Part shown: in pieces, positions 27,671-36,308 of the stretch | Layout: every line of letters starts with the position of its first letter | Position numbering within the stretch: the first letter of the stretch is position 1 | Source of the DNA: a virus | Reading direction: 5' to 3' (one strand) | IMG/VR virus record: IMGVR_UViG_3300031616_000012 | Span: 1 to 47,364 of that record | DNA length: 47,364 nucleotides | Position numbers and translations under genes: made by a program | The notes under the pieces: model-generated | What the model was told of the DNA's origin: nothing | The model's input: the letters and a program-made list of their open reading frames with translations, nothing else | Database searches by the model: none

Positions 27671-29257
27671 GTGCCGTGGCGTGGCCCCGAGGTCGAGGGC
27701 GAATATCCGACCCTCGGCTACGCGGTCGGCGAGTGGATCGAAGAGAACTGCGTCATCCCTGACGGCAACCACCAGGGCGAGCCGTACAAGCTCACCGACG
27801 AGATGTGGCTGTTCCTGTTCCGGTTCTACCGCCTGAAGCCGCACGCCCGCCGGCTTCCGGACCGGCCCTCGGCCGCATTCCATAACCGCGGCGGCCTCCT
27901 GATGCGGCCGCAGAAGTGGGGCAAGGGCCCGTTCGCCGCGGCGATCTGCCTCGCCGAGGCCTTCGGCCCAGTCCGGTTCGACGGCTGGGACGAGGACGGC
28001 GAGCCGCTCGGCATCGCGCACCCGACGCCGTGGATCCAGATCGTCGCCACCTCCGAGGAGCAGACCGACAACACGTGGCTGTGCGTCTACGAGATGGCCC
28101 GCCGCGGCGCGGTCGCCGACATTCCCGGTGTCGACATCGGCGTCGAGGACATCAACCTGCCCTCGGGCGGGAAGATCGAACCCCGGACCTCGGCCGGCCG
28201 CGCCCGACTCGGTGCCCGCCTCACCTTCGCCGTGTTCGACGAGACCCACCTGTTCGTCGAGTCCAACGGCGGCGTGCTCCTCGCGAGCACGATGAAGCGG
28301 AACATCGGCGGCATGTCCGGCCGCTGGCTGGAGACGACGAACGCGTACGACCCGTCGCAGAAGTCGGTCGCGCAGCGCACCCACGAGCACAAGGCCACGG
28401 ACGTCGTCGTCGACTACCGGCCGCCGCCGCGACAGCCGGACGAGTCCGACGACGAGGACTGCCTGGCGCTCCTCGAAATCGTGTACGGCGACAGCTGGTG
28501 GGTCGACCGCGAGCGGGTTCTCACCGACGCCCACGACCCCGGGGTCTGCCCGACCTGGCCGGACGCGTTGCGCTACTTCTTCAACCTGATCGTCGTCGGC
28601 GTCTCGGACGCGGTCGACGCCACCCGCTGGGATGCGCTCGTCCGCGACCACGACCTCCAGCCGGGCGAGATGATCGCGATCGGCTTCGACGGGTCCCGCT
28701 CCCAGGACTGCACATCCCTCGTCGCGTCCCGGATCGTCGACGGCCGCTGGTTCCACCTGAAAACCTGGGACCCGGCCGCGCATCCCGACCACAAGGTCCC
28801 CCGGATCGAGGTCGACCAGACCCTGCAGAACGCGTTCGACGCGTACGACGTCCGCTACTTCTTCGGCGACCCCTACCGGTGGCAGGAGTACTTCGACGTC
28901 TGGGCAGCACGCTGGCCGGACCGGATCGTCGAGTTCCCCACCAACGTCGAGAAACGCATGGACGACGCGATCGTCCGCTTCCAAACGGTCCTCGCCCGCG
29001 GGCTCACCCACGACGGCGACGAGACCCTGCGCGCGCACGCGATGCAGGCCGCGATCGCCCGCGGCCGGAAACGCGCACCCCGCCCCGAAGAGGACCCGTC
29101 GGCGACGCACCACTATCTGCGGGTCATCCCGAAACGCGACAAGGGCCACATCGACGCTCTCGTCGCCGGGCTCCTCGCCGAGGCGGCCCGCGGGCAGGCC
29201 ATCGAAGACGGAGCCCTGGAGGAGGAGGACAACGAGCCGTGGGCCATATTCGCCTGA
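27671..29257 (+). CDS. terL: Large terminase subunit (ATPase and nuclease)
   Basis: A protein of 528 aa starting GTG 27671. Walker A-like RPQKWGKGP at 79-87, Walker B in LTFAVFDETH with Asp190/Glu191, and the nuclease domain starting MIAIGFDGSRSQD with catalytic Asp340, then YFFGDPYRWQ and DKGHIDALVAGLLAEA. ATP hydrolysis drives DNA into the prohead and the nuclease cuts the ends. The length is normal for the phage terminase large-subunit family of siphoviruses. Confidence 0.95.
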   Translation: MPWRGPEVEGEYPTLGYAVGEWIEENCVIPDGNHQGEPYKLTDEMWLFLFRFYRLKPHARRLPDRPSAAFHNRGGLLMRPQKWGKGPFAAAICLAEAFGPVRFDGWDEDGEPLGIAHPTPWIQIVATSEEQTDNTWLCVYEMARRGAVADIPGVDIGVEDINLPSGGKIEPRTSAGRARLGARLTFAVFDETHLFVESNGGVLLASTMKRNIGGMSGRWLETTNAYDPSQKSVAQRTHEHKATDVVVDYRPPPRQPDESDDEDCLALLEIVYGDSWWVDRERVLTDAHDPGVCPTWPDALRYFFNLIVVGVSDAVDATRWDALVRDHDLQPGEMIAIGFDGSRSQDCTSLVASRIVDGRWFHLKTWDPAAHPDHKVPRIEVDQTLQNAFDAYDVRYFFGDPYRWQEYFDVWAARWPDRIVEFPTNVEKRMDDAIVRFQTVLARGLTHDGDETLRAHAMQAAIARGRKRAPRPEEDPSATHHYLRVIPKRDKGHIDALVAGLLAEAARGQAIEDGALEEEDNEPWAIFA

Positions 29258-29469
29258 CCCGCCGCCGGCGCGCCCTGCTCGGCTACGTCCTCGGCGTCGG
29301 CCTGGTCGTTGCCGGCGCCTGGGTCGCCAAAGGCCTCGCGGCAGCCCTCATCACCGCCGGGATCATCACGGCCGCCTCGTTCCTGCTGCTTACCGACGTC
29401 GAGGAGGTTACGGGTGAACCTCCTGCAGTCGCTGTTTCGCCGGTCCGGCGCTACGACCCAACGCTATGA
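29239..29469 (+). CDS. Small membrane protein between terminase and portal
   Basis: A protein of 76 aa starting GTG 29239, overlapping terL by 19 bases. Basic N-terminus (GHIRLTRRRRALLGYV), then two hydrophobic segments (LLGYVLGVGLVVAGAWVAKG; AALITAGIITAASFLLLTDV). It overlaps the portal start at 29414. The family is common here in actinophages, but its role is unknown. Confidence 0.65.
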   Translation: MGHIRLTRRRRALLGYVLGVGLVVAGAWVAKGLAAALITAGIITAASFLLLTDVEEVTGEPPAVAVSPVRRYDPTL

Positions 29470-30736
29470 CGGCGCCGACTACGCAGGTGCAGACCCGCTC
29501 GACTTCAGCTTCAGCTTCGGCGGGACGACGTACACGGGGCTGCCCGGCCAGGCCGGCGCGCAGGCCGAACGCATCGAATCGAACTTCGTGGGGATGGTCC
29601 AGGGCGCCTACAAGCGCAACGGGATCATCTTCGCGTGCATGCGCGCCCGGTTGGGTGTGTTCTCCGACGGCCGGTTCCAGTACCAGAGGTTGAGGAACGG
29701 CCGCCCGGGAGACCTGTTCGGCGACCAGTCCCTGAGCCTGCTCGAGACCCCGTGGCCGAACGGCACCACCGGCGACCTCCTCACCCGGAACCTGCAGGAC
29801 GCCGACCTGGCCGGGAACGCGTTCTTCACGATCCGCAACGGCCACCTGCGGCGGATGCGCCCGGACTGGGTGACGATCGTCATGGGTTCCCACGACGACC
29901 CGTCCGTCCTGCCCGACGATCTGGATGCGGAGCTGCTCGGCTATGGGTACTTCCCCGGCGGGTGGATGTCGGACCGGCCGCCGATCTTCCTGCTCCCCGA
30001 CGAGGTTTCGCACTTCGCGCCGGTCCCGGACCCGATCGCGCACTACCGCGGCATGTCCTGGCTGACCCCGGTCATCCGGGAGATCCAGGCCGATACCGCA
30101 GCGACCGTGCACAAGTTGGCGTTCTTCGAGAACGGCGCCACCCTCCAGACGATCGTGTCCTTCAAGGACATGAAGCAGGAGAAGTTCGAAGCGTTCCAGA
30201 AGACGATGGACCTCGCGCACAAGGGCGCCCAGAACGCGTACAAGACTCTGTACCTCGGCGGCGGAGCGGATGCGACCGTCGTCGGAGCCGACCTGAAGCA
30301 GTTGGACTTCAAGGTCACGCAGGGCGCGGGTGAGACGCGGATCGCGGCGGCCGCCGGCGTCCACCCGGTAATCGTCGGGTTATCCGAAGGCCTTGCCGGC
30401 TCGTCGCTGAACGCGGGCAACTTCGGCCAGGCACGCCGGCTGTTCTCCGAGGGCACGCTCAACACCCTGTGGCGAAACGTGTCCGCCTCGCTGTCGACGC
30501 TCGTCCCGCCACCGCCGGGCGCGCAACTCGTCATCGACAAGCGGGACATTCCGTTCCTACGCGAGGACGCGAAGGACGCCGTCGAGATCCAGCAGAACAT
30601 GGCCTCCACGATCGTCTCCCTGGCGACCGGCGGCTTCACCCGCGACTCCTCGATCAGCGCGGTCGTCGCGCAGGACATGACGCTCCTCGTCGAGGACCCG
30701 AACTGGGTGTCCGTCCAGCTGCAGGCGTCCGCCTGA
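29414..30736 (+). CDS. Portal protein
   Basis: A protein of 440 aa starting GTG 29414, with GAGGAGGT upstream. HK97-type portal layout: NLLQSLFRRSGATTQR, then MVQGAYKRNGIIFACMRARL, VSHFAPVPDPIAHYRGMSWL, ASTVKL-like stretch (ATVHKLAFFENGATLQTIVS) and the wing/clip region PVIVGLSEGLAGSSLNAGNF. It forms the dodecameric channel for DNA entry. The order TerL-membrane protein-portal-protease-capsid is the standard siphovirus head operon. Confidence 0.92.
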   Translation: MNLLQSLFRRSGATTQRYDGADYAGADPLDFSFSFGGTTYTGLPGQAGAQAERIESNFVGMVQGAYKRNGIIFACMRARLGVFSDGRFQYQRLRNGRPGDLFGDQSLSLLETPWPNGTTGDLLTRNLQDADLAGNAFFTIRNGHLRRMRPDWVTIVMGSHDDPSVLPDDLDAELLGYGYFPGGWMSDRPPIFLLPDEVSHFAPVPDPIAHYRGMSWLTPVIREIQADTAATVHKLAFFENGATLQTIVSFKDMKQEKFEAFQKTMDLAHKGAQNAYKTLYLGGGADATVVGADLKQLDFKVTQGAGETRIAAAAGVHPVIVGLSEGLAGSSLNAGNFGQARRLFSEGTLNTLWRNVSASLSTLVPPPPGAQLVIDKRDIPFLREDAKDAVEIQQNMASTIVSLATGGFTRDSSISAVVAQDMTLLVEDPNWVSVQLQASA

Positions 30737-30930
30737 CCACCCCCGGCCGGCGGTACGCCTGCCGTGCCACCCGCGACCGAACCGCCGGCGGTGGAGACTC
30801 CAAAAGCACGGGCCGCGCTAGCGGCCACGGCGACCTGCTGACACACCTCGGCGACATCCAAGGCCAACTCGACTACAGCGCCTAGCTCTCCGCACTCCCA
30901 CGCATTCCCAGTCTTTTGAGGAGGTGCGTG

Positions 30931-32427
30931 GTGGCTGACGCCGAGCGCTTCAACACGGTCCATGTCGCTGCCGGCTCGTCGACGGGCGGCCAGTTCGGGA
31001 GTGCCGGGGGTGGCGGCTCCGCGAAGCCAGCCAGCGGTCACGGCCACACCGGAACCCATCCGGCGGCGCACCACGCGGCCCATACGGGTCCGCCGCACCA
31101 CACTCTGGCCTACAACCCGAAGACGAACACGGGCGCCGGGTACGGCGTGAAGGGCGGCGACCCGAACGTCAAGCAACTCCAGACCGCCCTGAACAAGCTC
31201 GGCCTGACCGACAGCCACGGCAAGCCGTTGAAGATCGACGGCCGGTTGGGGCCGCTGACCACCTCGTCGATCAAGGCGTTGCAGACCCGGCTTGGGGTGA
31301 AGGCGGACGGCCAGGTCTCCCCGGCGTTCTTCGGCCAGATCGCGACCCTCAAGGCGCTCCCACCTCCGCACCCCCGCCCGCATTCCCAGCACCGCGGCAT
31401 ACAGACCGCCCACGAAGGCGACACCGAACGCCTCCACGAGTACTGGGTGCACGGCGAAGGCGCCGCGAAGATCGCCTGGGGCGCACCCGGGGACTTCGAG
31501 CGGTGCGTCGGCGAGCTCGGGAAGCACATCAGCGACCCGCAGGGCTACTGCAACCTCGCCCACCACGCCGCCCTCGGCTACTACCCGGCGACACACGCCA
31601 AGATGGAAGGTCGGGGTGAGATGCCCGAGTTCGCATCGCTGCCGTTCGTGCGCAGCTTCCCCCTGTCGGACGTCTCGATCCGGGCCGGCGGCGACGGCCG
31701 CACCGTCGACGCCTACGCGACCGTCTTCGACACGCCGACGCCGATCCACGACCAGGACGGCGACTACATCGAGGTCATCGACCCGCACGCGTTCGACCGG
31801 ATCCTGCCGAAGCTCGCCCCGTCCGGCGGGCGGAGCTCGTGGAAGGTCGGCGTCTTCTACAACCACGGCATGACGTTGCACGGCACGCCGTCGGACCGCA
31901 ACAGCATGCCGATCGGTGTCCCGCTGGAGATCAAGGCGGACGGCCACGGCCTGTTCACCCGCACCCGGTACCAGCGGGGCGCGGACATCGACCGGATCCT
32001 CGAATCAATCAACGAGGGATCGCTGTCCGCCTATTCGTTCTCCGGACGTTTCGACCGTTCGGACCCGATGCCGCCACGCGGCGGGTTCCGCCAGGACCGA
32101 CGCGGGAACCTCCCGACCGTCCGGCGGACCGAAAGCACACTGCGGGAGTACGGGCCGACACCGTTTCCCGCTTACCAGGAAGCGGCGATCGTCGGCGTCC
32201 GCGCCGAACACATCACCGAGCAGCTCGACCGCATCACGGAACTACTGCGCAGCGGCGGCACTCTCCCGGCCTACGACCCGGGCGACTTGCCGCAGCTCTC
32301 CGGCGCTCCCGAACACCGGGACTCGCCGCCCGAGGACTCGCACACGGTGCGCTCCGGCCGGTCAGTCAAGGAGGAACTCGCCGCCCAGCGGTCCGCGTTC
32401 CTCCAGAAGTACGGGAGTCAACGTTGA
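30931..32427 (+). CDS. Prohead protease fused to a peptidoglycan-binding-like domain
   Basis: A protein of 498 aa. GTG 30931 is chosen with GAGGAGGT at 30918-30925. Residues 1-22 carry HVAAGSSTGGQF, a flexible His/Gly/Ala-rich linker follows, then a PGBD-type repeat at 78-140 (NVKQLQTALNKLGL, IDGRLGPLTTSSIKALQTRL), a helical module at 165-225 (TERLHEYWVHGEGAAKIAWG) and an HK97-family serine protease at about 240-380 with His312 (FYNHGM) and Ser369 (SAYSFSGRF). The protease trims the capsid protein during maturation. The N-terminal fusion is unusual, and its use is unknown. The 194-base gap before it (30737-30930) shows no supported gene. Confidence 0.8.
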   Translation: MADAERFNTVHVAAGSSTGGQFGSAGGGGSAKPASGHGHTGTHPAAHHAAHTGPPHHTLAYNPKTNTGAGYGVKGGDPNVKQLQTALNKLGLTDSHGKPLKIDGRLGPLTTSSIKALQTRLGVKADGQVSPAFFGQIATLKALPPPHPRPHSQHRGIQTAHEGDTERLHEYWVHGEGAAKIAWGAPGDFERCVGELGKHISDPQGYCNLAHHAALGYYPATHAKMEGRGEMPEFASLPFVRSFPLSDVSIRAGGDGRTVDAYATVFDTPTPIHDQDGDYIEVIDPHAFDRILPKLAPSGGRSSWKVGVFYNHGMTLHGTPSDRNSMPIGVPLEIKADGHGLFTRTRYQRGADIDRILESINEGSLSAYSFSGRFDRSDPMPPRGGFRQDRRGNLPTVRRTESTLREYGPTPFPAYQEAAIVGVRAEHITEQLDRITELLRSGGTLPAYDPGDLPQLSGAPEHRDSPPEDSHTVRSGRSVKEELAAQRSAFLQKYGSQR

Positions 32428-33974
32428 ACATCGACCGCCAGCCGAAGATCATCGGCTATCGCAAGAGCGGCGCACCGATCTGGCTTGTCCAGGGCGCTGC
32501 CGAGACCACCACCCGCGACGCACCCGAGGTGGACGAGGCGCAGCGCGCTCGCCAGCAAGCGCTGCGCGACCAGTACCCGACCCTGCAACTGATGGATCGT
32601 CGGCAGGACGCGATCCGCTCCGAACTCGCGGCGATCTCGGCGATCCCGGAGCCGGCCGACGACGACCTGTCGTGGCAGACGACGCTGATCGCGGAGTTCG
32701 ACGACCTCAACCCGATGGTCGAGAAGCTCCGCAAGCGCGCCCGGGACCTGGAGCGGGTCATGCACGCCGCCGCCGACCCGGCGAAGGTCGAGCACACCAC
32801 CGCGGACAACCGCACCCCGGACCTGGTCACCCGCAACGTCATCGGCCAGGACCCGTTCCGGGACATCGATCGGGTCCGGCGCAACATGGTCGAGCCGACC
32901 GAGGTCCGCGGCCGGGCGCTCGACGCGATCGAGATGGCCTCCCGCCGCGGCGACCTCGCGCACGACTACGCGGAGACTGCGACCCGGATGGCGCAGGGCC
33001 AGTTCACCGGCCAGTCGAAGGTCGCGCAGCACATCCTGGAGACCGGCTCCCCGGAGTACCTGGAGGCGTTCCAGAACTACATGAGGGACCCGCAGGGCCA
33101 CAGCAACCGTGCCGCGCTGTCCCTGACCCTCGCCAACGGCGGCTACCTGCTGCCGTTCGTGCTGGACCCGAGCATCATCCTCACGAACGCGTCGAGCGCG
33201 AACCCGTGGCGGCGCATCTCCCGGGTCGTGCAGACCACGAGCAACACGTGGAACGGCGTCAACTCCGCGGGTGTCACCGCGGGGATGATCGGTGAAGGCA
33301 CGGTGGTCGCGGACGCGACCCCGACCGTCGCGAACATCGTGATCACGCCGCAGAAGGCCAACGCATGGATCTTCGGCTCCTACGAGGTCCTCGAAGACAC
33401 CGACTTCGGCCAGCAACTCCCGGTGCTCCTCGCCGACGCCAAGGACCGACTGGAGGAGTCGCAGCTCGCCACCGGCAACGGCACCCCGCCGAACGTCCAG
33501 GGTGTCATCCCCGCGGCGACGGTCGTCGTCACCACCGCCACCACCCTGGTCGTGGCGGTCGGCGACGTCTACGCCACCCAGCAGGTCCTGCCGGCCCGGT
33601 TCCGCAACGCGCCCGGCGCGGCCTGGGTCGCGAACGTCGCCCAGATCAACCGCTTCCGGCAGCTCGACACCGCCGGCGGCTCGTCCTTCTGGACGAACCT
33701 CGGCAAGGGCCAGCCGGCGACGCTGCTCGGCGCACCGATCTACGAAAGCACGACGATGGACGCGACCGTCGCCGTCGGCGCGCTCGAGGCCATCTACGGA
33801 GACTTCGCCCAGTTCATCATCTGTGATCGTGTCGGGGTGAGCATGATCTACGAACCCTTGGTCAAGGACACGGCCACGGGCCGCCCCACAGGCCAGGCTG
33901 GCTGGTTCATGTTCTGGCGATTCGGGTCACAGATCAGCACCACCAACGCCTTCCGGGTCATGAAGGGCAAGTAA
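32424..33974 (+). CDS. Major capsid protein (HK97 fold)
   Basis: A protein of 516 aa starting TTG 32424, overlapping the protease stop (TTGA). Residues 1-200 are helical and charged, the delta/scaffold region normally removed by the prohead protease. The HK97 core follows: GYLLPFVLDPSIILTNASSA, NAWIFGSYEVLEDTDFGQQL, LEESQLATGNGTPPNVQGVI and GNG-type P-domain, ending FGSQISTTNAFRVMKGK. The initiator TTG is kept because of the exact overlap and the GGGAG upstream. A terminator follows the gene. Confidence 0.93.
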   Translation: MNIDRQPKIIGYRKSGAPIWLVQGAAETTTRDAPEVDEAQRARQQALRDQYPTLQLMDRRQDAIRSELAAISAIPEPADDDLSWQTTLIAEFDDLNPMVEKLRKRARDLERVMHAAADPAKVEHTTADNRTPDLVTRNVIGQDPFRDIDRVRRNMVEPTEVRGRALDAIEMASRRGDLAHDYAETATRMAQGQFTGQSKVAQHILETGSPEYLEAFQNYMRDPQGHSNRAALSLTLANGGYLLPFVLDPSIILTNASSANPWRRISRVVQTTSNTWNGVNSAGVTAGMIGEGTVVADATPTVANIVITPQKANAWIFGSYEVLEDTDFGQQLPVLLADAKDRLEESQLATGNGTPPNVQGVIPAATVVVTTATTLVVAVGDVYATQQVLPARFRNAPGAAWVANVAQINRFRQLDTAGGSSFWTNLGKGQPATLLGAPIYESTTMDATVAVGALEAIYGDFAQFIICDRVGVSMIYEPLVKDTATGRPTGQAGWFMFWRFGSQISTTNAFRVMKGK

Positions 33975-33994
33975 CCGCCAGAACGTTCAACGGC

Positions 33995-34023
33995 GCGAGG
34001 GACGGCCACGGGCCGTCCCTCGC
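33995..34023 (+). terminator. Hairpin terminator after the major capsid gene
   Basis: GCGAGGGACGGCC (33995-34007), a 3-base loop and GGCCGTCCCTCGC (34011-34023) form a perfect 13-bp stem. It stands 20 bases after the capsid stop and before the next late gene, so it is probably a partial terminator lowering expression of downstream head and tail genes. Confidence 0.75.
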
Positions 34024-34044
34024 CGTCTTGAGAGGACCCGGCCG

Positions 34045-34257
34045 ATGGTCGCGATGTTCGCCCTGCAGCAGTTCGTCTACAAGAACACCGTCTCCGGACA
34101 CGAGGAGACGATCATCCAGGGCTCTACGCGCGACTCGGTCACGTCGCAGGCGTTCCTGGAAACCCCCGCGTCGTACTGGTCCGCCGCCCAACTCGTGACC
34201 GGCACCCAGATCTCGCCGCAGCTGGCCGCGTACCTCGCGGCCTACCCGTCCACATAG
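34045..34257 (+). CDS. Small head-region protein
   Basis: A protein of 70 aa starting ATG 34045 after GAGAGGA. VAMFALQQFVYKNTVSGHEE, TIIQGSTRDSVTSQAFLETP and a C-terminal helix AQLVTGTQISPQLAAYLAAY. It lies directly after the capsid terminator. It could be a head decoration or completion protein. No family recognised. Confidence 0.6.
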   Translation: MVAMFALQQFVYKNTVSGHEETIIQGSTRDSVTSQAFLETPASYWSAAQLVTGTQISPQLAAYLAAYPST

Positions 34258-34265
34258 GAGCCTCG

Positions 34266-34460
34266 ATGCACAGGGCAGAAGACACGTTCGTCATCGAGCT
34301 GGACGGCACGCCACGCCGGGTCAACAAGGGTGACGTGCTGGCAGACACCGACGAGGTCGTCCGGCACGACCTGGCCAACGGCGGTGGTCTCTTCACCCGG
34401 ATGAACTACGGCGAGGAGCCCGAGCCGCCGAAGACGACCCGAGGTCGGAGGGCTGCATGA
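34266..34460 (+). CDS. Small beta-rich head-region protein
   Basis: A protein of 64 aa starting ATG 34266 with TAGGAG upstream. TFVIELDGTPRRVNKGDVLA, then DEVVRHDLANGGGLFTRM, suggests a beta barrel. The C-terminus is basic and Pro-rich (EPPKTTRGRRAA). Similar small proteins occur here in actinophages, role unknown. Confidence 0.6.
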   Translation: MHRAEDTFVIELDGTPRRVNKGDVLADTDEVVRHDLANGGGLFTRMNYGEEPEPPKTTRGRRAA

Positions 34461-34777
34461 TCACGCCTGCGGACAACTCGCCGACAACCCCGGAGCAGAT
34501 GCCGGCGTCCACCTGGGACATTCAGGCCCCGTACACGCCCGGCATGCCGCAGGACATCGCGTTCCACGCGTCGGGCGGCTCCCTCGGTGACGACGTTGCC
34601 GGGTCCGTCGCCGAGGCGCAGGCTGGGGCCGAGGCCCGGTACGCCGTCCACATGCAGCAGACCCACGGGCAGGGCTCGACGATCGGTGTCGGCCTGACAC
34701 TGCCCGACGTGGTGTCCGACCACAGTCTCACCACCGGCGGCGACGGCGCCGGGCATCCCTTCGAGGAGCGCACATGA
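34457..34777 (+). CDS. Late protein of unknown function, tandem pair member 1
   Basis: A protein of 106 aa starting ATG 34457 (overlap with the previous stop). MITPADNSPTTPEQMPAS followed by WDIQAPYTPGMP resembles the start of the next gene (MITPSD...DIQAP), so the two may be a diverged tandem pair. Mostly polar, Gly/Ala-rich, probably extended. Possible minor head protein. Confidence 0.55.
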   Translation: MITPADNSPTTPEQMPASTWDIQAPYTPGMPQDIAFHASGGSLGDDVAGSVAEAQAGAEARYAVHMQQTHGQGSTIGVGLTLPDVVSDHSLTTGGDGAGHPFEERT

Positions 34778-35031
34778 TCACGCCGAGCGATTCGCCGTCC
34801 GCGCCGGGCCTCTACGATGCGGTACCCGTCCAGAACACCGACATCCAGGCGCCGCAGGGCGACGTGTCCGGGGCGTTCCACGCCGCGACCGCGCTCACCG
34901 CGCCCGGCGGCCCGCGGCAGGCGGCGACGGAGACGCTCCTGCAGTCGCCGCAGGGCTTCGCCGTCGAGGGCTACGACATCGACGCCGGCTTCGCGGCCGG
35001 ATGGGACACCAACGTCGAGCCCGGTGGCTGA
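34774..35031 (+). CDS. Late protein of unknown function, tandem pair member 2
   Basis: A protein of 85 aa starting ATG 34774, beginning MITPSDSPSAPGLYDAV and containing TDIQAPQGDVSGAFHA and AATETLLQSPQGFAVEGYD. It shares its opening and the DIQAP segment with its neighbour. The C-terminus is Gly-rich and overlaps the glycosyltransferase start. Confidence 0.55.
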   Translation: MITPSDSPSAPGLYDAVPVQNTDIQAPQGDVSGAFHAATALTAPGGPRQAATETLLQSPQGFAVEGYDIDAGFAAGWDTNVEPGG

Positions 35032-35674
35032 CCACGCCGTCATCGGGTGCGTCCACCCCGGGGTCGTCCGGGCCGAGTTCTGCGCGTCGCTGCTCGCGAC
35101 CGCGATGGAGGGCAAGACCCCGCTCGACTCGGTGTTGATGCTGGCGTCCGGGCCGAACATCTCCACCGCCCGGAACCGGGTCGTCGACGACTTCCTCGAG
35201 CGACAGCGGGCTCCGTGGCTGCTGATGGTCGACACCGACATGGTCTGGTCGTCCGACGCCCTCGACCGGCTCATCGCCGCCGCCGACCCGAACAACCGGC
35301 CCATCGTCGGCGGGCTGTGCTTCTCCCAGGACGGCGCAGACGCATACCCGGTCATGTACGAACTCGGCGAGAACGACAACGGCAGCGTCGCGTTCGTGCG
35401 GTACACGACGTGGCCGGAGGACGGCCTCCAGCGGGTCTCCGCGACCGGGGCCGCGTTCCTCCTCATGCACCGGCGGGCGCTGCGGAAGATCGCCGCGAAC
35501 ACCGAGGACAAGGCCGCGCCGTGGTTCCGGGAGACCGCCGTCGCACCCCTCGCCCTGATGGGTGAGGACATGACGTTCTGCCTCCGCGCCGCCTCCGCAG
35601 GACTCCCGATCTATGTCCACACCGGCATCCAGATCGGGCACATCAAGTCGGTCATGCTCGGGAAGGTCGGGTGA
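35024..35674 (+). CDS. GT-A-type glycosyltransferase in the head module
   Basis: A protein of 216 aa starting GTG 35024 (overlap). DHAVIGCVHPGVVRAEFCAS, PNISTARNRVVDDFLERQRA, PWLLMVDTDMVWSSDALDRL with the DxD-type metal site DTD, then GLCFSQDG, TGAAFLLMHRRALR and GEDMTFCLRAASAGLPIYVH. This is a GT2-like domain with an ED/H end typical of actinophage glycosyltransferases. The acceptor is unknown: a virion protein, DNA or host wall polymer. Confidence 0.8.
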   Translation: MADHAVIGCVHPGVVRAEFCASLLATAMEGKTPLDSVLMLASGPNISTARNRVVDDFLERQRAPWLLMVDTDMVWSSDALDRLIAAADPNNRPIVGGLCFSQDGADAYPVMYELGENDNGSVAFVRYTTWPEDGLQRVSATGAAFLLMHRRALRKIAANTEDKAAPWFRETAVAPLALMGEDMTFCLRAASAGLPIYVHTGIQIGHIKSVMLGKVG

Positions 35675-35678
35675 GCCG

Positions 35679-36239
35679 GTGGCTGTCATGTACTGCACGG
35701 TCGCCGAACTCGCGAGCTTCCTGAAGCAGGACGTCGACACCTCGACGGCGACCCTCGCGATCCAGGTGGTCAGTGAGCTGTTCGCACGTAGAGCGCACAC
35801 CCGGTTCGAGTCGACGGCGACGACATGCAGCCAGCCCGGCCGGTGCGCGTTCGAGATCGTGTTGCCGTTCCAGCCGTTGATCGCCGTACAGCAGGTACGG
35901 ATCACCGTGTTCGGCGGAAGCCCGCAGATCCTCGCCACCACCGAATATTCGGTGATCCCGCCGTCGATCTACCGCCGTACGGGTTTCGGCCGGTACCAGT
36001 CCTTCCCGCCAGACCTCGTCGAAATCGACTACACGCACGGCTACCTCACCGTCCCCGACGACGTCAAAGGCGCCGTGCTCGAGTCCGCGGCCGCGGCGTA
36101 CATCAACCCGGACCTCACCACGAAGTCCGAGTCGATCGACGACTACTCGATCAGCTCAGCGCCGAACGCCGGCGGCGTCATGCTCAGCCCCGCAGCGACG
36201 ATCCTCGCCGACTACTACGCGGGCGCACTCGTCGCCTGA
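35679..36239 (+). CDS. Head-tail connector protein (gp6-like)
   Basis: A protein of 186 aa. GTG 35679 is used; ATG 35688 is an alternative. CTVAELASFLKQDVDTSTAT, LAIQVVSELFARRAHTRFES, DLVEIDYTHGYLTVPDDVKG and AVLESAAAAYINPDLTTKSE, SIDDYSISSAP match the helical connector family that binds beneath the portal. Position after the capsid genes agrees. Confidence 0.75.
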   Translation: MAVMYCTVAELASFLKQDVDTSTATLAIQVVSELFARRAHTRFESTATTCSQPGRCAFEIVLPFQPLIAVQQVRITVFGGSPQILATTEYSVIPPSIYRRTGFGRYQSFPPDLVEIDYTHGYLTVPDDVKGAVLESAAAAYINPDLTTKSESIDDYSISSAPNAGGVMLSPAATILADYYAGALVA

Positions 36240-36308
36240 ACCACCTCACACGTCCCCGGGCCGGGTGCTCGGGCGATCCGTCATGCCCACCCGATAGGGA
36301 GCACCTGA

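Noticed and set aside
27224-29149. Minus-strand frame of 641 codons over the terminase genes
   Set aside because: Entirely antisense to terL and the small terminase, whose motifs are intact. The translation is Arg/Asp/Val-biased without domain signals.
30737-30930. Possible small gene between portal and protease
   Set aside because: Short frames exist, but none has a ribosome site, a start in phase, or a recognisable sequence.
30043-31947. Minus-strand frame of 634 codons over portal and protease
   Set aside because: Antisense shadow of two well supported head genes.
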